A DNA stretch of 64,000 nt from Urechis unicinctus (lineage: Eukaryota > Annelida > Polychaeta > Xenopneusta > Urechidae), in contig CM067349.1 in assembly GCA_034190875.2 (NCBI GenBank), forward strand, positions 9,645,909 through 9,709,908, in the 5' to 3' direction. The translations under genes were made by a program, and so were the position numbers. How positions within the stretch are numbered: position 1 is the first letter of the stretch; the number at the start of each line of letters is the position of its first letter. Positions 53,701-64,000 of the stretch are shown piece after piece. The notes beneath the pieces were generated by a model that was not told where the DNA came from, did no database searches, and saw nothing but the letters and a program-made list of their open reading frames with translations.

Positions 53701-56375
53701 AATTTCTGTAAGGGTGCTGATTGTGACAGCCGTTTCTGTAATGTTGATGATTGTGTCAGCTGCAACAGGGTGCCAATTGTGGCAGCGTTTCTGTAAGGGT
53801 GCTGATTGTGGCAGCATTCCTGTAAGGGTGCTGATTGTGTCAGCTGTAACAGGATGCTGATTGTGTCAGCTGTTTCTGTAAGGTTGATGATTGTGTCAGC
53901 TGTTTCAGTAAGGTTGATGATTGTGTCAGCTGTTTCAGTAAGGGTGATGATTGTGTCAGCTGTTTCTGTAAGGTTGATAATTGTGTCAGTCATTGCCATT
54001 AAGTTTGTGATTGTGTAAGCTGTTGTCAGGGTTATGAATATGATGATTGTGTCAGCTGTTGTTGTTAGAGGGATGACTGTGCAAGCCATAATTGCCAGGG
54101 AGATGATGATGATTGTGTCGGCCCTCGTTGCCATGGGGATGATGGTGTACACCATTGTAAGTTTCAGGTTATGATGATCAAGTCAGCCCTTGTTGTCAGG
54201 GGATGAGGATTGTTTCAGGTCATATTCAGGTTATGATGATTGTTGGCTATTGTTGTCAGAGGTATGATAATTGTGTCAGTGATTTTCAGAATCTTTGATC
54301 GAGGTGACGAGGTGCTCATGCCAGTTGCCGTGTAGACGTGTAGTAGAGACTAAAGAGCCACTCACTTCATGACAATAATACCATGCTTGGTCGCAGCAAC
54401 ACAGTCGATGTTATCCACACCTGTACCGGCTCTTCCAATGATCTTTAGCTTGGATCCAGCTGCAATAACATCAGCAGTAACTTTTGTTGCCGATCTGACG
54501 ATGAGGCCCTCATATTTCTATACACAATCACACATCCACACATTGATCCGTTTGCTTAACAGGCGGGTTTTTCCTTCGTGATTATGTTAACTACCACCAC
54601 GTATATTAATCCAAATTGCTGCTCGGTTATCGATGCCAAGTTCCCGAGCACCGAATCACTTCAGTGCGTCGAGTCGTTATCGCCGAGCCGCTATCTATGC
54701 ACAGAAAGCAGCTCGGCGCACGGAAGTTTGGCATCGGGAACCGAGCGCTTGGTAAAAATCCAGGCCGTTAGTGAGCCTCGTGGATGTCTAGTCGTAAGCA
54801 CGGAAACAGCGACGAGTATGGAGTCAATCAGTGCAATAGCTCACCTCTCCTTTACCGCCTGCGCACTAGTCCGAGAAACGGTCCACGTTTTTTAAGTTGC
54901 CCACTCCAGCAGAGTTCAACAAGCGACCTCACTCACTACACTAACAGATTCCTTACAAACAGTTTCCCCCTATTTAGACGTCTAGTGACGTGGTTGGTAA
55001 ACGCGGAATGGGGCTAAGGTGCGGACGTACTATATGGATCCAATCGCCAGAGATTCAATAAGGATTACATATATAGATTATCAGATCAGTGGATAACTCG
55101 TCTTAAGGTCACCGCGTTTCAAGGCCAGCCAGTTCGCCTTTGTCATACAAGTCTTCAGATTCAACATGTCTCCAATGTTGGATATGCAGCCCACCGTTCA
55201 TAATTCCAGGATTCGTCTTTATTCAACACCGCGTGTAGAACTGTTTGTCCCTTTCCTAGTTGTTAGCGTGTGTTGAAAAGATGTAGGAAAGCTCGTATCG
55301 GTCAGACGGTGATTATGTCATATACCAAAAACCAAAGGTCTATTGGAAATCAGTCAACAGAAGACTAACTGCGAAACCCCGTTTTTAAAATAAGGATGGA
55401 AAAGAATAATGTCATTTGATGTACTTGATCTTCTCTGCACTAGACATGGGCCTTGAACGCAAGAAAGAATGGAATATGACCCAAAGGTTTGGGTCAGAGG
55501 TCAAGGCGTGAGGGAAATCCCCACTCTGAGAATCGCCCAGAACTATACCCGGCATCGCTCTCCGATAACGCGGCACGTGGACCCTTTGGCTTTGAGCTAT
55601 CGATCATCTGACCGACCTTGCTGCTCTGGTCGGCTTGGGCTATATTTTGATAATTCGACTATTGCCCCAACCCCGAGCGTCACCTTAAAATACCCTGTCA
55701 ATGGGGTGATCATTGATTTCACTGATGTCTCTCTTTAATAATACAACTGAGCAAAACAACTACGGAAGATGCTATACTTCTCGTGAAGGACACCCAGCCG
55801 CGGCGCTGGAATATTGCTGGCGTCTCGCCAATATAATATGTCCATGTTTTGCGAATGCAACTGTGGCAGTATTCAACATAAAAAAACTAACAAAAAGTTT
55901 GCCATTCATGGAATATAGTTGAAAACTGTAGACGCTAGAAACGAGGTCCAAATTAACACCCAGAATGCTACCGATCAAACGTAAGAAACAGGCCTTTTCT
56001 GTGGCTGTGTGTCGTAATCAAAGGAAACCTAACCAAGCCGGTCTTCGCGCAAATCAAACTGCATCTTCGAGACAGGCGCAGTCGAAATACATTTTCATTC
56101 AAGACATTACCCTTTTGTCTTGACAATATTTATGCATTGTTTAAAATGGCTATTCTACAATTGAGCAATACTCACTAAACCACAAGGCCTTGCCTGATAT
56201 CAATAAGTTGTTGGATTCGGGTAAAATGCAGGCGCCTTACCGGTATTTCTGCAACGAGTTCTGCTTTGCTTAATTTGGTGTTCTTCGTGACTTCGATGCC
56301 ATTTCGTTGCAAAATATCCACACATCCCTGGTCGACTTCGTCACTTATCAACACTTTACTCAAGCAGAAAGCCAT
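50714..56375 (-). CDS. PHGDH: D-3-phosphoglycerate dehydrogenase
   Basis: Ten exons join in frame to 529 residues, close to the vertebrate length: 56375-56241, 54517-54366, 53605-53540, 53357-53204, 53038-52906, 52784-52483, 52298-52160, 51892-51765, 51315-51099, 50877-50714. The enzyme oxidises 3-phosphoglycerate to 3-phosphohydroxypyruvate with NAD, the first step of serine synthesis in the cytosol. Visible landmarks are [16 protein letters not shown] at the N-terminus, [10 protein letters not shown], the Rossmann motif [25 protein letters not shown] with the catalytic Arg region, the EEPP segment and the PHLGAST catalytic His region. The C-terminal regulatory part continues through [26 protein letters not shown] and a last exon [20 protein letters not shown] ending QISFRR. 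All splice sites are GT/AG (exon 8 uses GTTAGT). The gene appears intact. Confidence 0.96.
51556..51686 (+). repeat. 20-bp minisatellite in PHGDH intron 8
   Basis: Six to seven copies of CTTGGAATCCTACCCACACA with small variants (TCTCACC, TCTTACC). Confidence 0.9.
53680..54270 (+). repeat. Degenerate 30-bp minisatellite in PHGDH intron 2
   Basis: Repeats of TGATGATTGTGTCAGCTGTT plus TCAGTAAGGT, regular at 53820-53990 and increasingly degenerate on both sides. The purity gradient suggests an old array with a recently homogenised core. Confidence 0.9.
54621..54745. repeat. Nested foldback element in PHGDH intron 1
   Basis: Outer arms GCTCGGTTATCGATGCCAA (54621-54639) and TTGGCATCGGGAACCGAGC (54727-54745) pair with two mismatches. 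Inner arms CGCCGAGC and GCTCGGCG (about 54681 and 54711) form a second stem. The GC content contrasts with the AT-rich intron, so it may be a small MITE. Confidence 0.6.
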
Positions 56376-57397
56376 TTTGTGGGGAATTTCTTGAATCTAG
56401 GAATTTTCTCCGATGTCTCCTTAGATGCCGACAAGGTTCGCAACGAATAAACAGCTGAGCGGGAGTGCACCACGTGAATGGCCAAGGTGAAGGTTATTTT
56501 GTTACCAAAAGGAGAATGCGTGATACATTAACATAATATATGCGCATATTTTAAAAATCTCCTCCTTCATTAATCTTTCTTCCATCAGTCCATTATTGAA
56601 TGGGCGTGACTCTGCAGAAGAATACGAATCGGCATTTCCAACAAACGCAGGCTCGAAACAACTCACCGTCGGAAACAAACCGCCAGAGCAGCAGATTCCT
56701 GCGCTGGGGAAATAAAAGCGGCGTGTATGGGATGGAAAATAACATTTTCAGTTGTGGAAGCCCTCTACTCGTCGAGTATAAACGAGGAAGAAGCCAGTTT
56801 ACCACCAGTGTTGTAATCCTAGCGGCGAGAAATCGCTTGCCGAACAAGAATATTGTGTGTATTATATAACAAAACAATACATAATAATCATAACGACTTA
56901 TGTTAATGCTGAATAATTTAAAAATTCCCAAAAGTCTTATGTCCGCGGTACAACAATGCGACTTATTTGTAATATATCCATCTTGCCTATATTACCAGTA
57001 ACCCCATGCATGAATTAAATGGCTAGTATTGTATTATAAATGGATTTTTCTCGGTTGGACCCAAAGTGGTATGCGATTTGATCGAGGGGTGAAAAACAAC
57101 CCGGGGTCATAGAAGGGTTAGGTCCACTCGAACTGATTTTGTCCCCATTATCTTTAATCAATCCCATTTTCTCATACCACTCATTCCTTTATCTGCCCTC
57201 ATTCATGCCCTGTTATCGTTTAGGATCTTTCAGCAAATGAATTGGACGAATTAGCAAACTATATATAGCTAAAATTTTTACGCAAACTCATCAATTTCAG
57301 ATAGGAGTTGGATGAAAGTTCTTCTCATAAAAGGCTGAAAAATAACTTATGGAAAGCCAATCAAGCTAGATTTAATTGAGACATATGCACTAATTCG

Positions 57398-57414
57398 ATG
57401 GGGGGGGGGGGGGG
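57398..57414 (+). repeat. Poly-G run
   Basis: An uninterrupted homopolymer of about 17 guanines. The length is likely to be unreliable in any assembly. Confidence 0.9.
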
Positions 57415-58189
57415 GACGCAATTCAAAGGTCATGTGAATGTTTCATGTTAATAACATGTCTTTGAAAATGGATAAAGACGTCGACAAGAACTGGCAGTGG
57501 TTATATAAAAAATAATAGAAATAAGAACATTTCCTGGAAAAAAAATCGCCAAATAGCCAATTTTTAAAATCAAGAACAGGCTATCAATCTTCATAGGGTG
57601 GTCCCAAATGGTGAAGAGAAACTATTCACCGTCCGTCAGGCATCAGCGGGGGTTGGCACCTCCCACGTATTTTATCGTCGAGTCTAAAGAATGCATGATA
57701 TACTAACTAACACACAAGTGTCAATTATTTACTTTTTTTGAATAAAAATGTCAATGACCAAACAACTGTAAGTCGTCTCGCGCTAGCGCCGTACTTAATC
57801 ACGTCCACAACAAATATGCTGCCTCAGATCAGCTCGGTGATGTGTGTTAGACCAGTAATGATCATGATCAAGTCATGTTAATCACAGCTTCAGATGATCC
57901 ACGTGGAGCCACCTCCGTAACCAACATAACACTGAACTAACTCAGGAGCGTGGGGCATGAATATCATGGCTTGAGTGCTGTTCTGTTTGCGCATTGTGCC
58001 CTTTGTTTTCGCATGCACGCCTTAGGTGCGTGTCGCGGTGTTAGGCGCGTGTCGTTAATATTCAATACTCCCCTCTAAACGCAATTGTAATTTAGTGGAT
58101 GGGTTCGCAGTATTGCACCCTCATACCACATACTCACCCGGACAACAGAAGGGAGGTTCTTCAAAACAATGTGTGTGTTTGTGAGTGTG

Positions 58190-58225
<36 letters not shown>

Positions 58226-58226
58226 A
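58190..58226 (+). repeat. GTGC tetranucleotide repeat
   Basis: About nine GTGC units, an alternating purine-pyrimidine tract. Confidence 0.9.
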
Positions 58227-59406
58227 TGGTCAGGTCAGGAACGTGTTAGGTTACGAGCGGCTCTTGTTACACGTTATGACCAGTCGGTTTGGTTATCGTT
58301 CCGTCGACCTAATATCAATTACAGCCAAACCGGAGACTGAGTTGATGAATGTATGTTTAAATGAGATGAAGCAAGTTGATAAATCCATACAAATTTAGTA
58401 CCTTTATATATGAATGCTGTTCATTTCTGTAAAAGAGATTATTTTTCTCAAACGTATCGGAGCCATTATTGTACATAGCGGTGTACATATCGTTCCTGAA
58501 AACACCTCTGATTTACCGTGGGTCATTGGAACACGTTGCATGTGAGCAAAGCTAATTGCCACGTATCAACATGGCTGACAGCGTCAATAAAACTATTGAA
58601 GCCATTAATTTACACCCTCATAACGTTGTGAGTATTTTATGATAATAAGTTTCATAAACAGTCGGACTTGAAATGTCAATTTCTGAAGTTGGTCCTTATT
58701 TAGGATCCCACGCTCTGAGATAGACTTTGAAAGTGTGAGCCGAATCTCATTAAATATAATGGAAGTAAACTGTGATCTCGGCCTCGAAACGAGAGAACAA
58801 TGATCTCGCAGTAGACAATGCGCTTATTGCGCCAAGAAATACCCATTGACCCGCTGACTGAGCTATGATAATCAGCCGACCACGTGACGCAGCCATTCAC
58901 GTCAGCGCGTCTTGGTGCCATGTAGTCGGTGAACTTATATAAATCCAAGCCCTTGATGAGTACCCAAGAGAATGTTTTATAAAAAATGTCAAGATAACGA
59001 GGAGTATCGGCGTGATGCAAGAATGGTCGTTCTCTGGCCTAGCTTGTACATGTTCCTTCATGACTTGACATCGACGGTGTTTCAGCTATCACATCAATAC
59101 GGAGTCTAAAGATAACTTGAGAGTTGTTGAAAACCTTTTTCCCAAAAACTTGAAGTACTATACAACAACTGTCTTTGGCTGAATACCAGAGATAATAATT
59201 CATTTGAATTCACTTATACTCTGTGATAATCTCGCTGTTTTTATGACGCCCAATTGAAGAAGAAGCAGACTCAGAGGTAAATCAACATTAAGATACAACC
59301 ATTCTGATGTAAGTGATGATTGCCTCACATCTTGATATAGTGTGAATATGTAGACTTAGATTACACGGGATCAATTGGCTGATGACAATAAACATGCTTC
59401 CTACAG

Positions 59407-62400
59407 CTACAAGGATATATATATATATATGACACCTGCAAGTGGTTTGATTTCAGACTCTCTCTTGCAAGCGGCTAAGGATTTGATGAATTTTCCCCCC
59501 AGAGCATCCACCATGACCGAGTCGTTTTCCAGAGCTGTCAACGCTTCATCTAGGCTGGAGGGAAGGGCTTTGGCATCAGCTTCCATTTCGTTGGGCAGCT
59601 CGAGCTTTCGTCTCATGCCATCCATACCGGCAGCCACGACGGACGCCATGACGAGATAGGGGTTGGATGCAGAGCTTGGTAGACGATTCTCTAGATATGA
59701 ACCACCAGGACTATAGGCTTTTGCACGCAGCGTACTCAAACGATTATCATAACCCCAGTTTGCAAGTGTCGGTACACAAGGTTGTCCAATGCGGCGATAA
59801 CAATTGACCGTTGGACAGCACACAGCAGTAAGAGCTTCCAGATGATGCAATACTCCTGCTGTCCAATGGCGGAACAAGGCAGACATGCCCTTGTCTTCGT
59901 TTGCTGCGTAAAAAGCATTGCCCCCGTCTAAATCCCAAAGAGAGTGATTGAAATGGGTACTGCTGGTACATTGGTCCTCTTCGTAGACTTTGGTCATGAA
60001 ACTGGCCATATAACCATGTTTGGCACATATTTCTTTGGTAGCTTCCTTCAACATGAAACTGCAATCAGCTGCCTCGACTCCAGACATAGGTTTCATTGCG
60101 AGTTCAAACTGTCCTCTTCCGTATTCTGTAGAGAAACTCTCCACCTCCACACCACACTTGGAGAGATTATCAATGATGCTAAAAAAGAGACCCTCGTATT
60201 CTGACTGAAGTTGGTGGTTCAAGCAATCCACCCCAGAGAATGTGGGCTCCTTTGTTACAGGATCGAGGAGCACAAATTCGTGCTCGGCAGCGGACAACAA
60301 GGTGCAGTTGAACTCATCCTTGAGTTTCTCCAGTTGTCGTCTGGCCATAAAGCGAGTATCTAGCGGTGAGTGTTCATCCTTGCCAGGCAGGTAGACCTCG
60401 CATATCAGGTTGCCTACCCTCCATTCTTGGCCTGAGGTCGTCCTGTTGATGGTCTTCCCCGCCCATGGCAGGGGTTTGAGAGTATCTAGGATGGGACGTG
60501 CGACGCCATTGCTTGTCTCGTTAATATTTAAAAAGGGTAAAATTGGGAATCCACTATCGCCTGCTTAATATCATAATGCTCATCTCTCTCGCAATGTATG
60601 TAAATAAACGTTATGTCTCACGGGTCAGCTGATTTGGCAAGAGTTCGTTCGCCCAGTAACAACCACTTTGTTATATAATTCCCAGCCGGCTTTACTTGAA
60701 GAAACCATATATTCGAGGCTGGTAGCTTGTTAAGGGCCCGGAGTAATGTCCAGGGCCAACGTTCCTTATTCAACATCTAAAATCAACAGGTGAAGGCGAT
60801 AATATAACGACCTGATAGAATGGCATCTCATAATACTGATAAACGCACATGAGGCTCTCCATAAACAACTCAACATCAGCGGAACACTTGGATGTACACG
60901 TGACTGCGCCCGCATAGATGGTTGTTCACAATATTCTCGATATCGGCTAACTGTCTTCCGCCGGAAGTCACCCCGGAGCAACGATTCGGGGGTGAATACA
61001 AGCAGCTGTCAGCGTATTGACACCTTGTTGGTTGCGCGGAAGACACGACGCTTTTAACGTGCGCGTGGCGCTCTTTCGTCAATGACACGGTAGATAGTAG
61101 CTGATAACGAAGATCTAAGACAATTTCAATAATCAGAAACGATCTTGAGCATACTTTGATCTGCGAACAAGAACATTTTACGAGTGACAGCTGTAAACTC
61201 GGCGATATAAAATCAGCCATGGCTGACAAGCTACAAAACCGGCCGATTTGTTTGAAGCTCAACAATCATGGCTTACCAGTATTTGGAAGGACTACCCAAC
61301 GTGGCACGAAAAAGAGGTATATACAAAAACTGACCAATACTACACCCAGATCCAGTGTCAAATGTACGTTGCAGGAGCTGAATATGGGGACTTTGTCTAC
61401 TGGACTCCTGGGGAGTGTGGGATCAGACAGTGATTTTCTTTTGGAGTTGTGTAACAAGATCAGTATGTTTTGGCAGTCAGCAGTATTTTCAGAACTTCTG
61501 ACACGCAGATTAGAGGATGGTGCATGTACTTCTGGTGAAGATATGATTGGATGTGACAATCCATGCTGTAAATACAAGTGGTTTCATTTTTCGTGCATCG
61601 GCATCAAAAGAGTATTAAAGGGTGCCTGGTATTGCAAGTCTGCAAGAAATACATCTTGAGCCAACCTTTCTGTATATAAGATGTTCCTTTTATAGACTTA
61701 TGTTGATGTCTTTGACTGTTATATGGTGGATGAGTTGGGCGAATAAAATTTATTCTCAAATTCTATCCTCTTCTTAAATTAATTTGTGCCACTATGAAAT
61801 TTACAATGTGATGTGACTAACAGCAATCAAATGCAAATTCTGTATGAAGAGAAATGTGAAATATCACAATAGATAGTCTTTAAGTGTGGCATGGACAATA
61901 AGAAACCACCAGAACATTTCATAAATGCTTTATTACGATTGTGTATTGAAAACAAAACTGCAAAATGAAAAAGCGTACAGGTAATACCACTACATAATAT
62001 GTAACTTGAACTATTTCAGTCAATCAAATCACTGTCTCGTACAATAATGCTACCCCCAGCATTTAACAAACAACAAGCCACAGTGACCATCTTGTCCACA
62101 CTAGAGAGCTCATTATCTTTGGCTTCAGCCTTCAGAGAGTTCACCGACCGGATAGGTAGGGTCCCCTTCAGCAGTTGATATCTGTTTTTTTACACACCCA
62201 ATGACTCTCTAAATGTGAATGCGGACAGGGGATTTCCTACGTGACACTTCCACGTCTTCTGCAGGTAGTGGATTGTGGATGAGCTCAGCTCCACAGACAG
62301 TTGCCAGATCATCCTGTACTGTGAAGCCCTTGTCAGCTAGAATTTGGTCACCATGCTGGTGCAGGTCCGCACTTAAAAAACCATTCTGTCATACAATTGA

Positions 62401-63796
62401 ACATCTGAAGCTCTACCTCCCCAAGCCTTTGACACAAATGAGTGCATGCAATAAACACTTTGGCATTAAATTGATCCACCGCCAGAATATTTCGATCTAA
62501 GTGGACAGTCCCAATCCACACTGATATGCAATATGCTGAAAATGCATATCAAGTCTAAGTTTAACCAGAGTGAGGGAGAGCTGGTCTTGAGGAGAGATAC
62601 CATCTTTTCTGGTGACTGAATCATCATGATTCACTACAATCTCACTCAGTACCTAAAGACAGAGCACATGGTAAAATATATACATACATCATTGTAGAAG
62701 TAGAAATGTTTATACATGTGTGATTGTGTGCAAAAACATTTATTATTATAATAGGCAGATTTAGTACAAAGATTCATTATCATTATTAAGATTCATTATA
62801 ATTATTGAGTAAGCAGGCAAATTAATACTGCCAAAATCAATTACTTTTATCCAAAAGTATTCACCTGTCTTTTGTTGGATGAATGCTCAATGACTCCTTG
62901 TAAAGAACGTTTCTTGGCGTTCTTGTAACGATTCATGCGGTCATGTTGCTTGTTGCCATCTTGTCTGTGTGTGAATATAGAGGGTATCCAGTCTGGGTAA
63001 AGTGGGTCCTTGTTAACCACCCCTAGAGGAACGAATTATAATGACTTATTATGTTTCTAACCACAAATGGTACAAACGATACAAGGGGAATATAGAATAG
63101 CAAAATTGAAATCACAGTTGAATGGAAAGTCCTCATCGACACTACATACAGTAAAAACACATACAAACATGGCGACATGAATGATGAAGTCGTTCAAGCA
63201 GAATTAACCGTATTTACTTAAATGTCATCAAATTGGATTAAGAATAAAGTAGTGAGTAACAGATATACCCTACAAAGTGTAGAACCTACCAGTGATGAAA
63301 TGATGTCCACAAAAACCAAGTTCTTAGTTGGTCGCCACAACGAACCGTCTTCGTTCTGTCGATTCACAGCAATGATCCACTTTTCCCTTCTCTCCGGGTC
63401 TTTCGGAAACTTAAAGAGCGACATTCTTTCTTTCATCATGTTGTGGTTAGAACAACCGAATGCACAGCAACTTTTCGGCATGTTTTTATAGACCTTAATA
63501 ACCGCTAACTAAACCGATGTTGATATCGCTGAGTGAAATTAATCCAATACACATTGATTGTTTTCACTGCGCCGCGCGTTGCCAGGGTCGCCGGGAATTC
63601 TGGGTGGTGCGAGGTTCCCGGATAACCGAGATCGGCAATAGAAGTTTACGAAATATAACTTACCACCAAACACCCACATGCCGTCGTGACAGAGAGCCGC
63701 AGCCTGAGATGTCGGGGCGGTCTTCCCTCGATGCAGACCGAAGATGTCACAGACATTGAGACGAATAAAGTCATAATCCTTCAGCGATTCTTCCAT
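59407..63796 (-). CDS. Lengsin-like glutamine synthetase family protein
   Basis: Exon 1 (63796-63664) encodes DYDFIRLNVCDIFGLHRGKT, the beta-grasp start of the glutamine synthetase fold. It splices in phase 1 (GTAAGT to GCAG) to a single long exon 2 at 60560-59407, giving about 428 residues. Exon 2 begins GDSGFPILPFLNINETSNGV and contains EHEFVLLDP, EYGRGQFELAM, THFNHSLWD, NCYRRIGQP, NWGYDNRLSTLRAK and ENRLPSSASNPYL, which follow the order of the GS catalytic domain. The usual GSGxHxH metal/ATP segment reads CTSSTHFNHS here, as in lengsin-type proteins that are thought to lack normal GS activity; function is therefore uncertain. The 3' end is unclear: after EIKPLAG the frame runs into a TA repeat (IYIYISL) and stops. 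A true last exon could be missed. The 3.1-kb intron holds a transposon. Confidence 0.85.
61156..61659 (+). pseudogene. YqaJ-nuclease/PHD protein fragment of an ISL2EU-type transposon
   Basis: Three segments in alternating frames make the end of a YqaJ-type exonuclease domain followed by a PHD finger. They are IKSAMADKLQNRPICLKLNN, then (after a frameshift) KTDQYYTQIQCQMYVAG with YGDFVYWTPG, then (after another) SDSDFLLELCNKISMFWQSA. The last leads into the finger MIGCDNPCCKYKWFHFSCIG, ending GAWYC. YqaJ-domain proteins are the known second gene of ISL2EU elements. The nuclease core upstream is missing, so the copy is truncated at its 5' side. An AATAAA follows at 61742. It lies inside the intron of the lengsin-like gene, on the opposite strand. 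Confidence 0.75.
61742..61747 (+). terminator. Poly(A) signal of the YqaJ/PHD unit
   Basis: AATAAA, 83 bp after the stop. It faces an opposite-strand AATAAA at 61929-61934 belonging to the transposase, so the two units converge. Confidence 0.55.
62016..63481 (-). pseudogene. THAP-DDE transposase of an ISL2EU/Harbinger-type element
   Basis: Exon 1 (63481-63290) encodes a THAP zinc finger: MPKSCCAFGCSN, FPKDPERREKW and WRPTKN. One missing base in a run of T then shifts the frame away from the conserved CGHHFITG that completes the C2CH site. Exon 2 (63022-62865) continues GVVNKDPLYPDWIPSIF. A third region encodes DQLSLTLVKLRLDMHFQHIA (the helical part before the catalytic domain) and then LADKGFTVQDDL, with the second DDE aspartate context, up to SPVRIHI. 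Next come a stop and a frameshift before RYQLLKGTLPIRSVN and the end at 62016 (ACCLLNAGG). Splice sites survive but the coding frame is broken in at least three places. The first catalytic Asp region was not found, so it is inactive as read. Confidence 0.78.
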
Positions 63797-64000
63797 GTTG
63801 CATGAAGCAGAGAGCTTGGCCTAGTTATTCACAGTGCGAACCTTAATCTCAATCTGTTGAAAACGGTAAACGAACCGGTTGCTGGTCAGTTGGGCGTGTT
63901 TGTCTATCCTCGTGCACTTCGCGCAGACGGTCCACCGATGCCGATGTGCGCTTAGTGCAAAACTAGGTCAGCACTGTTGATACGAAAATCACATATGCCA
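63797..64000. promoter_or_regulatory. Upstream region of the lengsin-like gene
   Basis: The 204 bp before the start codon should hold the promoter and 5' UTR. It is less AT-rich than the surroundings. No TATA box was recognised. Confidence 0.3.

Larger units (their letters stand above)
56400..59300. other. Intergenic region between PHGDH and the lengsin-like gene
   Basis: No gene was recognised. It contains a run of about 17 G at 57398-57414 and the GTGC tetranucleotide repeat at 58190-58226. The PHGDH promoter should lie just above 56375; no TATA box was seen there. Confidence 0.45.

Noticed and set aside
60847-60862. A further TGAGGCTCTCCAT match far from the lectin array
   Set aside because: It lies in the lengsin-like intron region with no lectin exon downstream; probably chance.

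Overview
This is a eukaryotic nuclear window. Every real gene has GT/AG introns, most of the sequence is AT-rich and non-coding, and there are many micro- and minisatellites and decayed transposons. The gene content (a tandem SUEL/rhamnose-binding-type lectin array, mannose-6-phosphate-receptor-like MRH genes, a lengsin-like glutamine synthetase relative, a THAP plus YqaJ/PHD transposon) suggests a marine invertebrate, most likely a mollusc and perhaps a gastropod. The taxon is inferred, not proven.

Layout. 0.4-10.1 kb: nine tandem minus-strand exons, each with a signal peptide and one SUEL lectin domain, each ending at a phase-1 splice donor, and each preceded by a shared TGAGGCTC-type element. 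The first copy has a frameshift. 10.7-13.2 kb: a SINE-like unit and a strong hairpin. 13.2-16.0 kb (-): ZNF622/Rei1-like 60S biogenesis factor; one of its 5' splice sites has been amplified into a 10-copy minisatellite. 16.5-18.8 kb: two related non-autonomous DNA transposons. 19.5-21.85 kb (+): complete RPL37A. 23.8-25.7 kb (+) and 29.3-30.9 kb (-): decayed LINEs. 26.4-28.3 kb and 33.1-35.8 kb: satellites, including about 90 copies of a 30-bp unit with a 780-bp higher-order period.

36.7-46.3 kb: two divergent MRH-domain genes. On the minus strand, 13 exons assemble into a 504-residue predicted secreted protein with three tandem MRH domains. On the plus strand, 7 exons give a single-MRH transmembrane receptor resembling the cation-dependent mannose-6-phosphate receptor. 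Their 5' parts lie in a large inverted duplication interrupted by more than 1 kb of microsatellite.

50.7-56.4 kb (-): complete 10-exon PHGDH (529 residues), the first enzyme of serine synthesis. 59.4-63.8 kb (-): a two-exon lengsin-like gene whose intron holds a degraded ISL2EU/Harbinger-type transposon, with THAP-DDE transposase on the minus strand and a YqaJ-PHD protein on the plus strand, converging.

RPL37A, ZNF622 and PHGDH are conserved housekeeping genes. The lectins and MRH genes are lineage-expanded carbohydrate-binding genes. Several otherwise sound exons carry a single missing base, some in homopolymers, so residual assembly error is a live explanation for some apparent frameshifts.
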